Both the position numbers and the translations under genes were made by a program. From Synergistaceae bacterium DZ-S4 (GTDB lineage Bacteria > Synergistota > Synergistia > Synergistales > Synergistaceae), in contig JAPCWD010000002.1 of NCBI GenBank assembly GCA_025943965.1, positions 124,001 to 188,000 of the forward strand: 64,000 nt of DNA, read 5' to 3'. Each line of letters begins with the position of its first letter. Position 1 is the first letter of the stretch. Positions 1-7,429 of this stretch are shown here, piece after piece. The notes under the pieces were generated by a model, which saw only the letters and a list, made by a program, of their open reading frames with translations, was not told where the DNA came from and searched no databases.

Positions 1-406
1 GGGGTCTTTCCTTCGATCCCGGTCCTCCGGTCTCCACTGCCGAGAGCCCTGCCGCAAGGGCCAGGTCTTCCAGTTTTGTCCTCATCTTTTCGAAATCGCG
101 GCCCTTTGCCCCGAGTTCGTTCCTGTAACCGTTGATCAGCTGGCGCATAGCGCAAAGGATATCTTCACTCATTAATGACGGTTCGGCAGAGATCTTCTGA
201 AAGGCATAGACGATCATCTCCGCTGTCTGCTCTTTTGTGTAGGAGCTTTCGCCGGGATCGACCCTTTCATTTATCAGGGACCGGTCCGAAAGTATCTCAA
301 GGGAGTGGTATGTCCAGTGATATGCCGGTATGGAATCATTCGCCGAAAGCGGCGTCGGTGTGATCGTTAAAAGTATTGAAAGGATAAGGAACAGTTTTTT
401 CATCAT
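1..406 (-). CDS. SLH-like domain exported protein, N-terminal part (runs off the window)
   Basis: Minus-strand reading frame that begins with two Met codons (406 or 403) and is still open at base 1, giving about 135 residues. It starts with a signal peptide (Lys-Lys, then a hydrophobic run ending in LSA). The segment that follows (IPAYHWTYHSLEILSDRSLI, then DPGESSYTKEQTAEMIVYAF) has the SLH-like pattern 'hydrophobic-HW-Y-L-G-R...T+-E-A-hydrophobic' also seen in the porin at 56374. A basic, helical stretch comes next, as in proteins that continue into a coiled coil. Inference: an envelope protein anchored through its SLH domain. The remainder lies outside the window, so a C-terminal barrel cannot be confirmed. 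Confidence 0.75.
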   Translation of the reverse strand, partial: MMKKLFLILSILLTITPTPLSANDSIPAYHWTYHSLEILSDRSLINERVDPGESSYTKEQTAEMIVYAFQKISAEPSLMSEDILCAMRQLINGYRNELGAKGRDFEKMRTKLEDLALAAGLSAVETGGPGSKERP

Positions 407-481
407 TCTGTCTCCATTCCGTTTTGTTGTCTCTGACCTGGCATTATAGAGTGATATTACAATAATTGATTTAGTATTCAT

Positions 482-513
482 GCTGATTTTATCCTTACAT
501 CAGAAAAATCAGC
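482..513. other. small inverted repeat
   Basis: GCTGATTTT and AAAATCAGC form a perfect 9-bp stem around a 14-base loop, in the gap between the SLH-protein start and the nitroreductase. It may be a weak hairpin in either transcript. It has no terminator T-run of the usual kind on the + strand. Confidence 0.3.
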
Positions 514-633
514 CTGATCACACTGATCCGGATAGTCGTTTCTGTGACCTTTTCCAACATTTCTCCCGAGGTTGGTATAATAGTCACTGTATCTGAGACT
601 ATCAAAAGAAGGGAAGTAGTATCATTGCCGTCA

Positions 634-1473
634 ATGACAGTTGATCCTTCAAAATGCACAAAATGCGGGACATGCGTAAAGGTCTGTCCTGCAGGAATAG
701 TTAAGGTTGGGGATACGGGTCTGCCTGAGATGGATGTAAGGCTGGCAGGGCGCTGCATCGAATGCGGCCATTGCGCACTCTTCTGTCCCGAAAGCGCCAA
801 TTGTCTTTCCTTTCTGAAAAATGATGAGATGGTCGCATCCGCGGATCTCGGTATGCCCTCAGCGTCAGAGGCGCTGAACTTTTTAAAGACCAGGAGAAGC
901 ATAAGACGGTTCAAAAGCGAGCCTTTGCCTCAGGATGTTTTTGACAGGATATTCGAGGCCGTAAAGAACGCCCCCACCGCATCCAACAGGCAACCGGTAA
1001 GATGGATAGTTTCATCGGATCCTGAAAAGACAGTGGAGATCACCAACCTTATCCTCTGCTGGATGAGGGAAGAGATATTCAAGGATCCGACATCACAGAT
1101 CGCCATCATAGGCGCTGCGATGATAGCAAAGGCGAAAGCCGGGGAAGATGGCCTGCTGAGGGGAGCGCCTCATGCCGTGATCGCCGTGGTGCCAAAAGAT
1201 CACATGTGGCCGGAGGATGCATCCATCGCGCTTACATACCTTGAGCTTGCAGCACATGCCATGGGGGTGGGAGCCTGCTGGGGAGGCTTCCTTACCGCCG
1301 CTGTCAGAAACTTCAAAGGCCTGAGGGAATATCTTGGCATAGGCGAGGATGAACATGTCTGCGGGGCACAGATGATCGGATATCCGTTGATAAAGCCCGT
1401 CAGACAGTTCCCTCCGAGGAAAAAGCAGAATATTGAATGGATCAGGCAGAGGAAAGAGGACCTGTTAACATAA
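634..1473 (+). CDS. Nitroreductase family protein with N-terminal 2x[4Fe-4S] ferredoxin domain
   Basis: 279 residues. The first 50 residues hold two ferredoxin motifs, CTKCGTCVKVCP and CIECGHCALFCP, which bind two [4Fe-4S] clusters. After a short linker an FMN-binding nitroreductase fold begins (TRRSIRRF, then NAPTASNRQPVRW, with GVGACWGGF near the C-terminus). Such fusions are common in anaerobes and are thought to pass electrons from ferredoxin to a flavin; the substrate is unknown. Start: ATG 634 gives the usual MTVDPSKC N-terminus, but an in-frame TTG at 625 lies better behind the AAGGGAAG Shine-Dalgarno sequence (609-616) and would add three residues. Cytoplasmic, with no signal peptide. 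It stands alone, about 100 bp before the thioesterase gene. Confidence 0.9.
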   Translation: MTVDPSKCTKCGTCVKVCPAGIVKVGDTGLPEMDVRLAGRCIECGHCALFCPESANCLSFLKNDEMVASADLGMPSASEALNFLKTRRSIRRFKSEPLPQDVFDRIFEAVKNAPTASNRQPVRWIVSSDPEKTVEITNLILCWMREEIFKDPTSQIAIIGAAMIAKAKAGEDGLLRGAPHAVIAVVPKDHMWPEDASIALTYLELAAHAMGVGACWGGFLTAAVRNFKGLREYLGIGEDEHVCGAQMIGYPLIKPVRQFPPRKKQNIEWIRQRKEDLLT

Positions 1474-1500
1474 GATTTTCAGTCCGTTAAGTTTATACAT

Positions 1501-1506
1501 TATAAT
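1501..1506 (+). promoter_or_regulatory. possible -10 element for the thioesterase gene
   Basis: A consensus TATAAT lies 64 bases upstream of the ATG at 1570, with only a weak -35 candidate (TTCAGT, 1478-1483, 17-bp spacing). It would give a 50-60 base leader. Pattern match only. Confidence 0.3.
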
Positions 1507-1569
1507 GTCCGGGGGGATAGCGTCAGTTTTCCCTTTTCGGCAGATCAAACAGCCCGGGAGGCACACTGA

Positions 1570-2007
1570 ATGACAGAGAAAGACTACACGCTTGCTTCTA
1601 CGATAAGGGTCAGATATAGTGAGACCGACCAGATGGGGGTCGTTTACTACGCTAATTATCTTGATTGGTTTGAGGTTGCAAGGACTGAATTCTGCCGCCT
1701 TATGGGGATTCCGTACTCAAAGTGGGAAGAAGACGGACTGATCCTTCCGGTAGTCGAAAGCCACTGCCGCTACAAGCACCCTGCCAGATATGACGACCAG
1801 ATACAGCTTTGGTGCAGGATAACGGATGTCAGGATCTACAGCGTGACATTTGAATACAGGCTGCTGAGAGCATCTGACTACAAACTGACAGCAGAAGGCT
1901 GGACAAAACACGGATGTACTGACTGTAAAGGCCGTCTGTATAAAAAGGAACATCCGTTTTATAACTGGATAATGTCCCGTGAAGAGGCAAAGACGCCGGG
2001 AGAGTAG
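1570..2007 (+). CDS. ybgC: YbgC-like acyl-CoA thioesterase (hotdog fold)
   Basis: 145 residues, the full length for the 4-hydroxybenzoyl-CoA thioesterase/YbgC family. The signature YSETDQMGVVYYANY (residues about 15-29) contains the catalytic Asp of the family, followed by the helix FEVARTEFCRLMGI. Known family role: hydrolysis of short- or medium-chain acyl-CoA (or acyl-ACP) thioesters in the cytoplasm. It has a good Shine-Dalgarno sequence, CGGGAGG, before ATG 1570. Its stop codon lies 6 bases before the apparent start of the prepilin gene, so the two are probably co-transcribed. It is not linked here to tol-pal genes, the usual YbgC neighbours in proteobacteria. The exact substrate cannot be read from the sequence. 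Confidence 0.88.
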   Translation: MTEKDYTLASTIRVRYSETDQMGVVYYANYLDWFEVARTEFCRLMGIPYSKWEEDGLILPVVESHCRYKHPARYDDQIQLWCRITDVRIYSVTFEYRLLRASDYKLTAEGWTKHGCTDCKGRLYKKEHPFYNWIMSREEAKTPGE

Positions 2008-2013
2008 GTAAAA

Positions 2014-2490
2014 ATAGAAAATAAAAAGGGTTTTTCGCTCATAGAGCTGCTTGTCGTCATGCTGATCATGGGAGTGATCGCCGGCGCTTCCTGCCTGGTC
2101 TTTGCAGACGGGGAAGACGGCGACAGGGTCGTACGGGAAGAGGCCGATAAATTTGCTGTCTGGCTGACGGAGATGATGTCAAGGGCACAAATGGAAGAGT
2201 GCGGATTCAAACTTTCCATGTCACAGCAAAGCACAAGGAATGCTTCTTTCAAGCTGACATGGCAGGGAGGTCCGAGGCATGGGTCGGCAGAGGTCTATGA
2301 GTCTTCAAAGGCGAGAATATTTCCTCAGAGCGGAAATCTTTCAAAATCACGGATTTTCGACGGGGAATGGAGCTCCATGACACCGGCAGTTACTCTTGAC
2401 GTAAAACCAGTGCCTCCCGGCAAAGCCAAAACTTTATATATCGTAGTGTCAGGGGCAGGATGTGTGTCTGTACGGGACAGGATAAACTGA
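2014..2490 (+). CDS. Type II/IV pseudopilin-like protein (GspH/FimT-type) with apparent ATA start
   Basis: The frame open from the stop at 2005-2007 encodes ENKK-G-FSLIELLVVMLIMGVIAG, a textbook prepilin leader: a short charged stretch, Gly at the prepilin-peptidase cleavage site, Phe+1, Glu+5 and a hydrophobic helix. The rest (about 158 residues in total) is a soluble C-terminal domain like that of minor pseudopilins. No ATG, GTG or TTG precedes the leader. The first in-frame Met (2059) would delete the cleavage site and half the helix. The only plausible initiator is ATA at 2014, placed about 9 bases after GGGAGAG (1998-2004). Inference: a minor pilin or pseudopilin started from AUA, or the product of read-through of the UAG at 2005. 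No other pilus gene is nearby. Confidence 0.7.
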   Translation: MENKKGFSLIELLVVMLIMGVIAGASCLVFADGEDGDRVVREEADKFAVWLTEMMSRAQMEECGFKLSMSQQSTRNASFKLTWQGGPRHGSAEVYESSKARIFPQSGNLSKSRIFDGEWSSMTPAVTLDVKPVPPGKAKTLYIVVSGAGCVSVRDRIN

Positions 2491-2547
2491 ACGCCTTGCC
2501 ATCTGACTTTATAACTCTACTGTGATGACAGGATAGGATGTGCTCTT

Positions 2548-3162
2548 TTGGAAAAGAAAAAATCATGGCATTACGAGATCGATTTCAGATGCTCCTTCGG
2601 CATCTGGCCCTTTAAAAAAACTCTTGAGATAACGCCGAAGGGATTTTACTGGTGCGGAGAACTGATCCCAATGAAAGATATCACCAGGCTGAGATGGGGA
2701 GTAGACCTCAGAAGGGGTGGAGTTTTCCCCAAGAGGGTCTATGCGGCAGTCTTCGGCACTTCAGAAAAAGAGTACACGATAAAGACCAAACAAAAAGATT
2801 TTTATGAACACCTCACTGACAAATACTGGAAGGCAGCGGGGAGACGCCTTCTCTCAGAGATGATGGACGGTCTTGCCGAAGGCAAAAAGTATCAGTTCGG
2901 TGATATATCGGTGGAGGACGAGGGCATCACAGTTTCAACAAAATCAGCTTTCTCCTCCGTAAAAGAGTCATATTATCCATGGAGCGAACTTATGTGGGGT
3001 ATAGTCAACGGCAGCCTTTGTTTTGCCAGGAAGGAAGAACCGGGCAGGATACTTGCAGGCTGTTCGTTCCTCTGGGTCGACAATGCCCATGTTCTCAATG
3101 TTGCGTTGGGCCTCCTCCAGAACAGCGAAAACAAGAAAAAACTGAGTCTGCTGAAAGTCTGA
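2548..3162 (+). CDS. Hypothetical protein, possibly two PH-like beta domains
   Basis: 204 residues from TTG 2548; no ATG or GTG is available in this frame upstream, and AGGATAGG (2530-2537) is a plausible Shine-Dalgarno sequence. I do not recognise a named family. The protein is rich in beta-strand patterns and aromatic residues, has no signal peptide or membrane helix, and falls into two similar halves: residues 5-80 (ITPKGFYW...IPMKDITRLRWG) and 105-190 (VEDEGITV...YYPWSELMWGIVNG). In each half a strand is followed by a turn and a 'W-x-ELMWG/ITRLRWG' strand and then a helix. This resembles bacterial PH-like domains, but that is my inference from pattern only. It ends just before a long hairpin and faces grdA. 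Confidence 0.6.
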   Translation: MEKKKSWHYEIDFRCSFGIWPFKKTLEITPKGFYWCGELIPMKDITRLRWGVDLRRGGVFPKRVYAAVFGTSEKEYTIKTKQKDFYEHLTDKYWKAAGRRLLSEMMDGLAEGKKYQFGDISVEDEGITVSTKSAFSSVKESYYPWSELMWGIVNGSLCFARKEEPGRILAGCSFLWVDNAHVLNVALGLLQNSENKKKLSLLKV

Positions 3163-3173
3163 GCACTTGCCGG

Positions 3174-3231
3174 AATGCGATGAACGGAGCGAAGCCCGGT
3201 AATACCAGGGCTCCGCTCCGTTCATCGCATT
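3174..3231. terminator. long near-perfect hairpin between convergent genes
   Basis: Arms 3174-3197 and 3208-3231 are 24-bp inverted copies with a single mismatch, and the 10-base loop begins GGT and can close with ACC. The mismatch is A/C in the + transcript but G/U in the minus transcript, so pairing is complete at the 3' end of the grd operon mRNA. It probably acts as a shared transcript end or stabilising structure. There is no strong T-run on either side. Confidence 0.6.
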
Positions 3232-3250
3232 TGTATGCTGTTGTACGCAC

Positions 3251-3727
3251 TTAAAGCTTGAATTTGCTGAATTCGTCCCTCATGCCTTTTACTGCCGCTG
3301 CAAGAGCATCCGGTTCAAGGACCATCTCCATCATGGAGATCTGCTCTTCCCACTGCGCTTCATTGCATTCCGAACGGATCTCTTCATCAAAAACGTGGTA
3401 TACCGCGAGTCCCAACGAGACTCCCGCAAGTGGCCCTGCAAAAGTAGGATCGCCGTTTGTTACGGTCTCGGCGTAGATCTCTGCGCCTTCCGCGTCAGAA
3501 GAACCAAGTATCACTACACAGTTCCCGGCTCCGTACTTCTCAGCCGCATCGACGATGCGCTGCTGGTTCTGCAGGTCCATTGCCCCTGCCGCGGTTCAGA
3601 CAAAGCATTCAGTGGCAGAAAATACTATCTCAGCCCCGCTCTCTTTCAGACATGCCTCCATGGCCGGTCCAGGGACGCCGTCCCTTTCTCCCAGGAGGAG
3701 AAGTTTCTTACCTGCCAGTTTGCCCAT
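3251..3727 (-). CDS. grdA: Glycine/sarcosine/betaine reductase selenoprotein A (Sec at codon 44)
   Basis: 158 residues when the in-frame TGA at 3598-3596 is read as selenocysteine; this matches the usual GrdA length. N-terminus [20 protein letters not shown], then the redox site [17 protein letters not shown] with Sec44, the exact family signature. GrdA carries the carboxymethyl-selenoether intermediate from protein B to protein C during glycine reduction, with electrons from thioredoxin. ATG 3727 follows a strong AAGGAGG. Just after the UGA, GCAGG...CCTGC can form a short stem with GG in its loop, a possible bacterial SECIS element. It is the last gene of the minus-strand operon, 54 bases after trxA. 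A gene caller that stops at TGA would report only 3251-3580. Confidence 0.96.
3596..3598 (-). promoter_or_regulatory. UGA selenocysteine codon of grdA
   Basis: TGA in frame between ECFV and TAAGAMD, exactly where the family has selenocysteine. The downstream bases can form a 5-bp stem with a 9-base loop, which fits a bacterial SECIS position. Decoding needs selA, selB, selC and selD, none of which lie in this window. Confidence 0.92.
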
Positions 3728-3781
3728 GGCTGAACACCTCCTTAGGTTTGTATTTTGCGCGTCCTTGAAGGACGTTGACGC

Positions 3782-4105
3782 CTATCCGATAAGTTTCACT
3801 ATCTCCGCCCTGATCGCTTCAGGGGTGCATTCTTCCTTGGAAAGGCGTTTTACCTCCACTCCGTCTTTCCAGAAGAGGAATGTCGGAAGCCCCATTACGC
3901 GGAATCCCATTGCGACCCTCTTGTTGACAGAACAGTCTACCTTTGTAAATTTGGCCTTGCCCTCAAATTCCTTTGCCATCTCTGTGTAGTGGGGCATAAG
4001 GCCCATGCATGGAACGCACTGGGGTCCCCAAAAATCCACCACGACAGGAAGTGCCTTCTCCTCGCGTACCTCAGCGTCACAATTTTCCTTGGTCAGTTCG
4101 ATCAT
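3782..4105 (-). CDS. trxA: Thioredoxin of the glycine reductase system
   Basis: 107 residues with the thioredoxin fold order VVVDFWGPQ-CVPC-MGLMPHY, then KFTKVDCSVN and VMGLPTFLFWKDG (cis-Pro loop). The active site is CVPC rather than the general CGPC; thioredoxins of grd operons in clostridia are known to carry such altered sites. Role: delivers electrons to the GrdA selenenylsulfide. ATG 4105 is preceded by GGAGGCG. It lies between grdX and grdA; no thioredoxin reductase gene is in the operon. Confidence 0.93.
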   Translation of the reverse strand: MIELTKENCDAEVREEKALPVVVDFWGPQCVPCMGLMPHYTEMAKEFEGKAKFTKVDCSVNKRVAMGFRVMGLPTFLFWKDGVEVKRLSKEECTPEAIRAEIVKLIG

Positions 4106-4199
4106 TTGGTTTCGCCTCCTGAAATACTAGATACCCAATAGACATCTCCTGCTTATGGTATCACTAGTCCTGATTAAATATAAGCCCCGGGGTCCAAAA

Positions 4200-4592
4200 C
4201 TACGAAGAAATGCTGTCCAGAATGGAAATATCCCTGAGTGCCCTCTGTAGCATCTGCCGGTCGATAAGCGCGAAATCCTCCTGCGGTTCCGAGCAGTTTC
4301 TCTCCCTCTCTATCAGATATCTCTCTCTTGCTTTCTCTACCGCGATTATCCCGTCCTTGTCGTACTGTCTCTCTGATTCCTCTATCACCAGGGACCTGTA
4401 AGGTCCGCGCATTATTGGGACGTTCGGAGGAAGGGGCGCGGAAAGGAGGCGCCACCCATGCTGCAGGAGTTCTTGGGTCCTGTCCAGCACGTCGATAGGA
4501 TCTCCTTCCGTTGAGATGACGCCGTAAGGCATCTCCGGACTCCAGTAGATCTCGGGGTTGTTGGTAACTATCTGAAGTATCTTTTCAGCCAT
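4200..4592 (-). CDS. grdX: GrdX family protein
   Basis: 130 residues. Recognised from the family pattern TNNPEIYWSPEMPYGVI... (mid-protein LLSAPLPPNVPIMRGPYRSL) and from its location inside a grd operon. GrdX accompanies glycine reductase genes in many anaerobes, but its biochemical role is not established. Start chosen at ATG 4592 because GGGGAGAG lies immediately upstream; an in-frame TTG at 4616 would add eight residues but swallow that Shine-Dalgarno sequence. In clostridia grdX usually heads the operon; here it sits third, between grdB and trxA. Confidence 0.85.
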   Translation of the reverse strand: MAEKILQIVTNNPEIYWSPEMPYGVISTEGDPIDVLDRTQELLQHGWRLLSAPLPPNVPIMRGPYRSLVIEESERQYDKDGIIAVEKARERYLIERERNCSEPQEDFALIDRQMLQRALRDISILDSISS

Positions 4593-4663
4593 TTGCTCTC
4601 TCCCCAACAGTTCCAAAGGGCAGGACGGGGAGCCTTAAAGATCCCCATGCCTGCCGTAAAGGA

Positions 4664-5974
4664 TCATTTTTCAAATATTGTCTGCTCAGTTATCTGTGTT
4701 GTAATAGCTTTGAAGGAACGGAGCAGAAGTTCTCTCCTTACAGCCCTGTCTCCCTCGGGACCAAGAGCCGGATTCCCGGTCGGATGCGGTATCGCAACTC
4801 CCGGTACGATCCTGTTCGTTCCTACCGTAAGCATTATGGGTACTATCGTTGCGATCTGTACGACCGGAATGCCTGCCACTCTTTCTATCTCGCGGGTCAT
4901 CGATGCGCCGCATCGAGTGCAGGTTCCTCAGGTGGATGTCAGGATCGCTGCGTCGACGCCCGCCTTTTTGAGTTCCTCACCGATCTCCCTGCCAAACTTT
5001 TCGGCATTTGCGACGGCTGTTCCGGTTCCCGTGGTCGTGTAGAAAATTGGATGGATCTTTCCGAAGACCCCCTCCTCCTCAAGTTCGCGCATAACGTCGA
5101 GAGGAAGCACCACGTCGGGGTCGACATTTGCCCATTCGCGGTCATAACCGCCATGGATGGACTCGTAGTTCTCCGGAGTCATGTTTTTGAGTTCTGATAT
5201 GTCGTAAGCTCCGAAGTTTTCAGCTGATGAGACCCTAATGTGGTCGGGGTTTCCCTTAGGCACTATGCCGCCGGACGATACGAGGGCTATCGTGGCCTTC
5301 CGGAGGTCTTTGACAGGGGCCGCAGGGGGGATCTTGTTGAAGACGGGCATCTCGTACTCTGTGCGGAATCCTTCTCCCTTAAGTTTTGCGAGCAGCATAT
5401 CAACAGCTCTTTCGGCACCGCTCTTCTCATGGAAGAAAGATTTTCTTATGCCGCGGTGGATATAACCTTCCAGCCTTGCGGGCCCCATCTTTTCGCCCTT
5501 CAGAAGCTTGGTTCCGATGCTTACCATTGCAGGTATCGCCTTAGCCATTCCCCTTGCGCTGTCTGATGTTATTGCGATATATGTTTTTTTGGAATAGAGC
5601 TCGACTCCGGGGTTCTCCGGGTACATTGCGGTAACTGTCGGTATCCCGAGTTCTTCCCCTGCAGCCGCCGCTATGTCCCCGCACGCGAATCCGTATCTTC
5701 CTGCGTTGAAAGCCGGTCCCGCAAAGAGGATGTCGGGCTTTAGCCCCTTTATCATTTCAAGGCATGCTTTTCTTGCTTCCTCGGTGTTCTCTCCGTAATA
5801 CCCGTCTCCGCATATCACAGTTCCGACGACCTTGCCCTCCCCGTTGAAGAGCTTTTCGATCTGCATGCCGGGGCCGACAAAGCCCTCCCTGAGTTCAGGC
5901 TTGTGGTCAGCCATTTCCTCGCCGCCTATGCCCGCGTAAAACTGGTTAATATAGTGAACTATCCTGTATGTCAT
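4664..5974 (-). CDS. grdB: Glycine reductase protein B selenoprotein subunit (Sec at codon 349)
   Basis: 436 residues when the TGA at 4930-4928 is decoded as selenocysteine. N-terminus MTYRIVHYINQFYAGIGGEE and active-site segment ILTST-U-GTCTRCGASM match GrdB; the CTRCGA stretch directly follows Sec. With the GrdE-derived pyruvoyl subunit it forms substrate-specific protein B, which binds the amino group and hands a carboxymethyl group to GrdA. Start chosen at ATG 5974, eight codons inside the longest frame, because AAAGGAGG precedes it; grdE ends 14 bases upstream. The choice of glycine rather than sarcosine or betaine rests on residue pattern and synteny; the paralogues are similar, so this is the less certain part of the call. 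Confidence 0.93.
4928..4930 (-). promoter_or_regulatory. UGA selenocysteine codon of grdB
   Basis: TGA in frame between LTST and GTCTRCGA, the family's Sec position. The reading frame continues uninterrupted for 88 further codons with good family similarity (TREIERVAGIPVVQIATI). I could not identify a convincing single SECIS stem here by eye. Confidence 0.92.
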
Positions 5975-5988
5975 GTCAGCCGCCTCCT

Positions 5989-7278
5989 TTAGACCCATTC
6001 GCAGCCAAGTTTGTTGAAGCCGATCTCAGCGGTCGAGGCAATAACGGACTGAAGTTCGACGTACATTGACCCGTCGGGCCTCAGACTCTCTTCGGCTCCG
6101 CCTGAAAGGAGTGAGATAGCTTCTTTGCATCCGATGACTTTTTTCATCGCCGGGACCTCGATCATCTCGTTTACATTCCCTGTCGATATGAACGCGTCAA
6201 GTTCGGGGGTGGCATCCGCCAGGCTCTGGCTCGCCCCGTCAGTTCCCGCTGACTCATCGGATACCAGCACCGTTTTGATCCCCGCCTTCTCAAAGTATTT
6301 TGCATTGAGGCAAAGGTCAGTGTCGGGATTTCCGTAGCCCTCTTCGGATATTACCGCGCCGTCAGCTCCGAGCTGCTGCGCTATGGAGAGGTTCATGCTG
6401 ACTGCCCTGAGTTTTCCGTCGAGAACGGTGCTCTCCTGTGTTGGGATCATGCCCAGGAAGTTGATCTCCTTGCCGTGCCTTGCATAGAGGGCCTGGACTA
6501 TCGGATTGTGGAGGTGATGCCATGTCGTGTTCTTATCGCATGCCGAGACGCAGTTTCCTGAGACCATCGCCCCGTCCAGCACTTCGTTGGGGTGTAGAAG
6601 GGTGGGAAGTGCAGGTCTGAGATCGCTTGCATAGAGGTATGTGTCATGAAGGAGGCCCTGAGTTATATTCATGCACACATATACGATCTTAGGCAGATCA
6701 GGAAACTTCGCCGTCTCTTCAAAAGTATTGTCCTTTTCGAATACCTGTACCTCGTCGGCCTTCCATTCATTTTCGGAACAGCAGCGGGCGAGATATACCC
6801 CCAGCTTCAGTCCGGCTTCGCGGAGTGCCGCTTCATAGTGGTGCTTTTCGAGTCCTTCAGCGGGTTCAACGTAGAGCACCACGTTATAGGTCTTTGAGAA
6901 AGGTGTGTATGGCGCTCCCGGGCCGCTCATGTCAATAAAACCCTCCTGGAAGGCCACGATCGGCCCGCAGGTCACCACAGCCGCACCGTCAAGAACAAGA
7001 GTCGCACCCGATCCGGCTTTTTCCATGGGTGCGAAGAATCCCGGGAAATACCCGCTGCTGCCAAGTTTCACCCTTGGTTCTACAACATCCTTGACCGGAA
7101 TTATCCTTGTGCTCTCTCCGGGAGAGGCCAGATCCAGTTCAACTTTCGCAAAACGCCTGTCTTCCGCTATCAATGCCCCGGCCTCTTCTTTGCTGATGAA
7201 AAGGGTACCGCCGGAAGTGTATGTCTTTTCGGCGAAAGCAAGGCCGGTAATGTGTATCTTGTGCAGTTCCAGCCGCAT
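5989..7278 (-). CDS. grdE: Glycine/sarcosine/betaine reductase component B proprotein (pyruvoyl precursor)
   Basis: 429 residues, full length. The self-cleavage site is visible as MVSGN-CVSACDKNTTWHH: chain cleavage between Asn242 and Cys243 produces the two subunits and converts Cys243 to the pyruvoyl group that forms a Schiff base with the substrate amino group. N-terminus MRLELHKIHITGLAFAEKT is typical. ATG 7278 follows AAGGAGGAATTTTTAA. It is the first gene of the minus-strand operon grdE-grdB-grdX-trxA-grdA and is divergent from a CdaR-type regulator. The protein C genes (grdC, grdD) are not adjacent and must lie elsewhere if present. Confidence 0.95.
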   Translation of the reverse strand: MRLELHKIHITGLAFAEKTYTSGGTLFISKEEAGALIAEDRRFAKVELDLASPGESTRIIPVKDVVEPRVKLGSSGYFPGFFAPMEKAGSGATLVLDGAAVVTCGPIVAFQEGFIDMSGPGAPYTPFSKTYNVVLYVEPAEGLEKHHYEAALREAGLKLGVYLARCCSENEWKADEVQVFEKDNTFEETAKFPDLPKIVYVCMNITQGLLHDTYLYASDLRPALPTLLHPNEVLDGAMVSGNCVSACDKNTTWHHLHNPIVQALYARHGKEINFLGMIPTQESTVLDGKLRAVSMNLSIAQQLGADGAVISEEGYGNPDTDLCLNAKYFEKAGIKTVLVSDESAGTDGASQSLADATPELDAFISTGNVNEMIEVPAMKKVIGCKEAISLLSGGAEESLRPDGSMYVELQSVIASTAEIGFNKLGCEWV

Positions 7279-7333
7279 TTAAAAATTCCTCCTTTGTCAT
7301 TCTGATTTCCATGTCGCCTTATTGAATTCTAAT

Positions 7334-7354
7334 TGCATTTTGGACCAAAAAGCA
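7334..7354. promoter_or_regulatory. candidate operator: 21-bp near-perfect palindrome
   Basis: TTTTGG-A-CCAAAA (7338-7350) is a perfect palindrome about a central A, and flanking TGCA/AGCA extends it to 21 bp with one mismatched pair. It lies between the divergent grdE start (7278) and the CdaR-type regulator start (7430), 56 bases from grdE. This fits an operator for a dimeric regulator. The flanking DNA is A/T-rich and carries TATA-like -10 candidates. Confidence 0.55.
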
Positions 7355-7429
7355 TTATGCTTCAGAATATATATATTTTTAAAAAACACTTAAAAACTAT
7401 GCTCATGAATAAAAAATGGGGTGTGGAAG

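Noticed and set aside
2059-2490. Prepilin-like protein starting at ATG 2059
   Set aside because: It would remove the prepilin cleavage site and half the hydrophobic helix, which are intact just upstream in the same frame.
4686-4913. Separate small gene overlapping the end of grdB
   Set aside because: It is an out-of-frame shadow; the grdB frame after the Sec codon has clear family similarity.
3251-5998. grdA and grdB as genes broken by stop codons
   Set aside because: The single in-frame TGA in each lies exactly at the family's selenocysteine position, and coding similarity continues on both sides.
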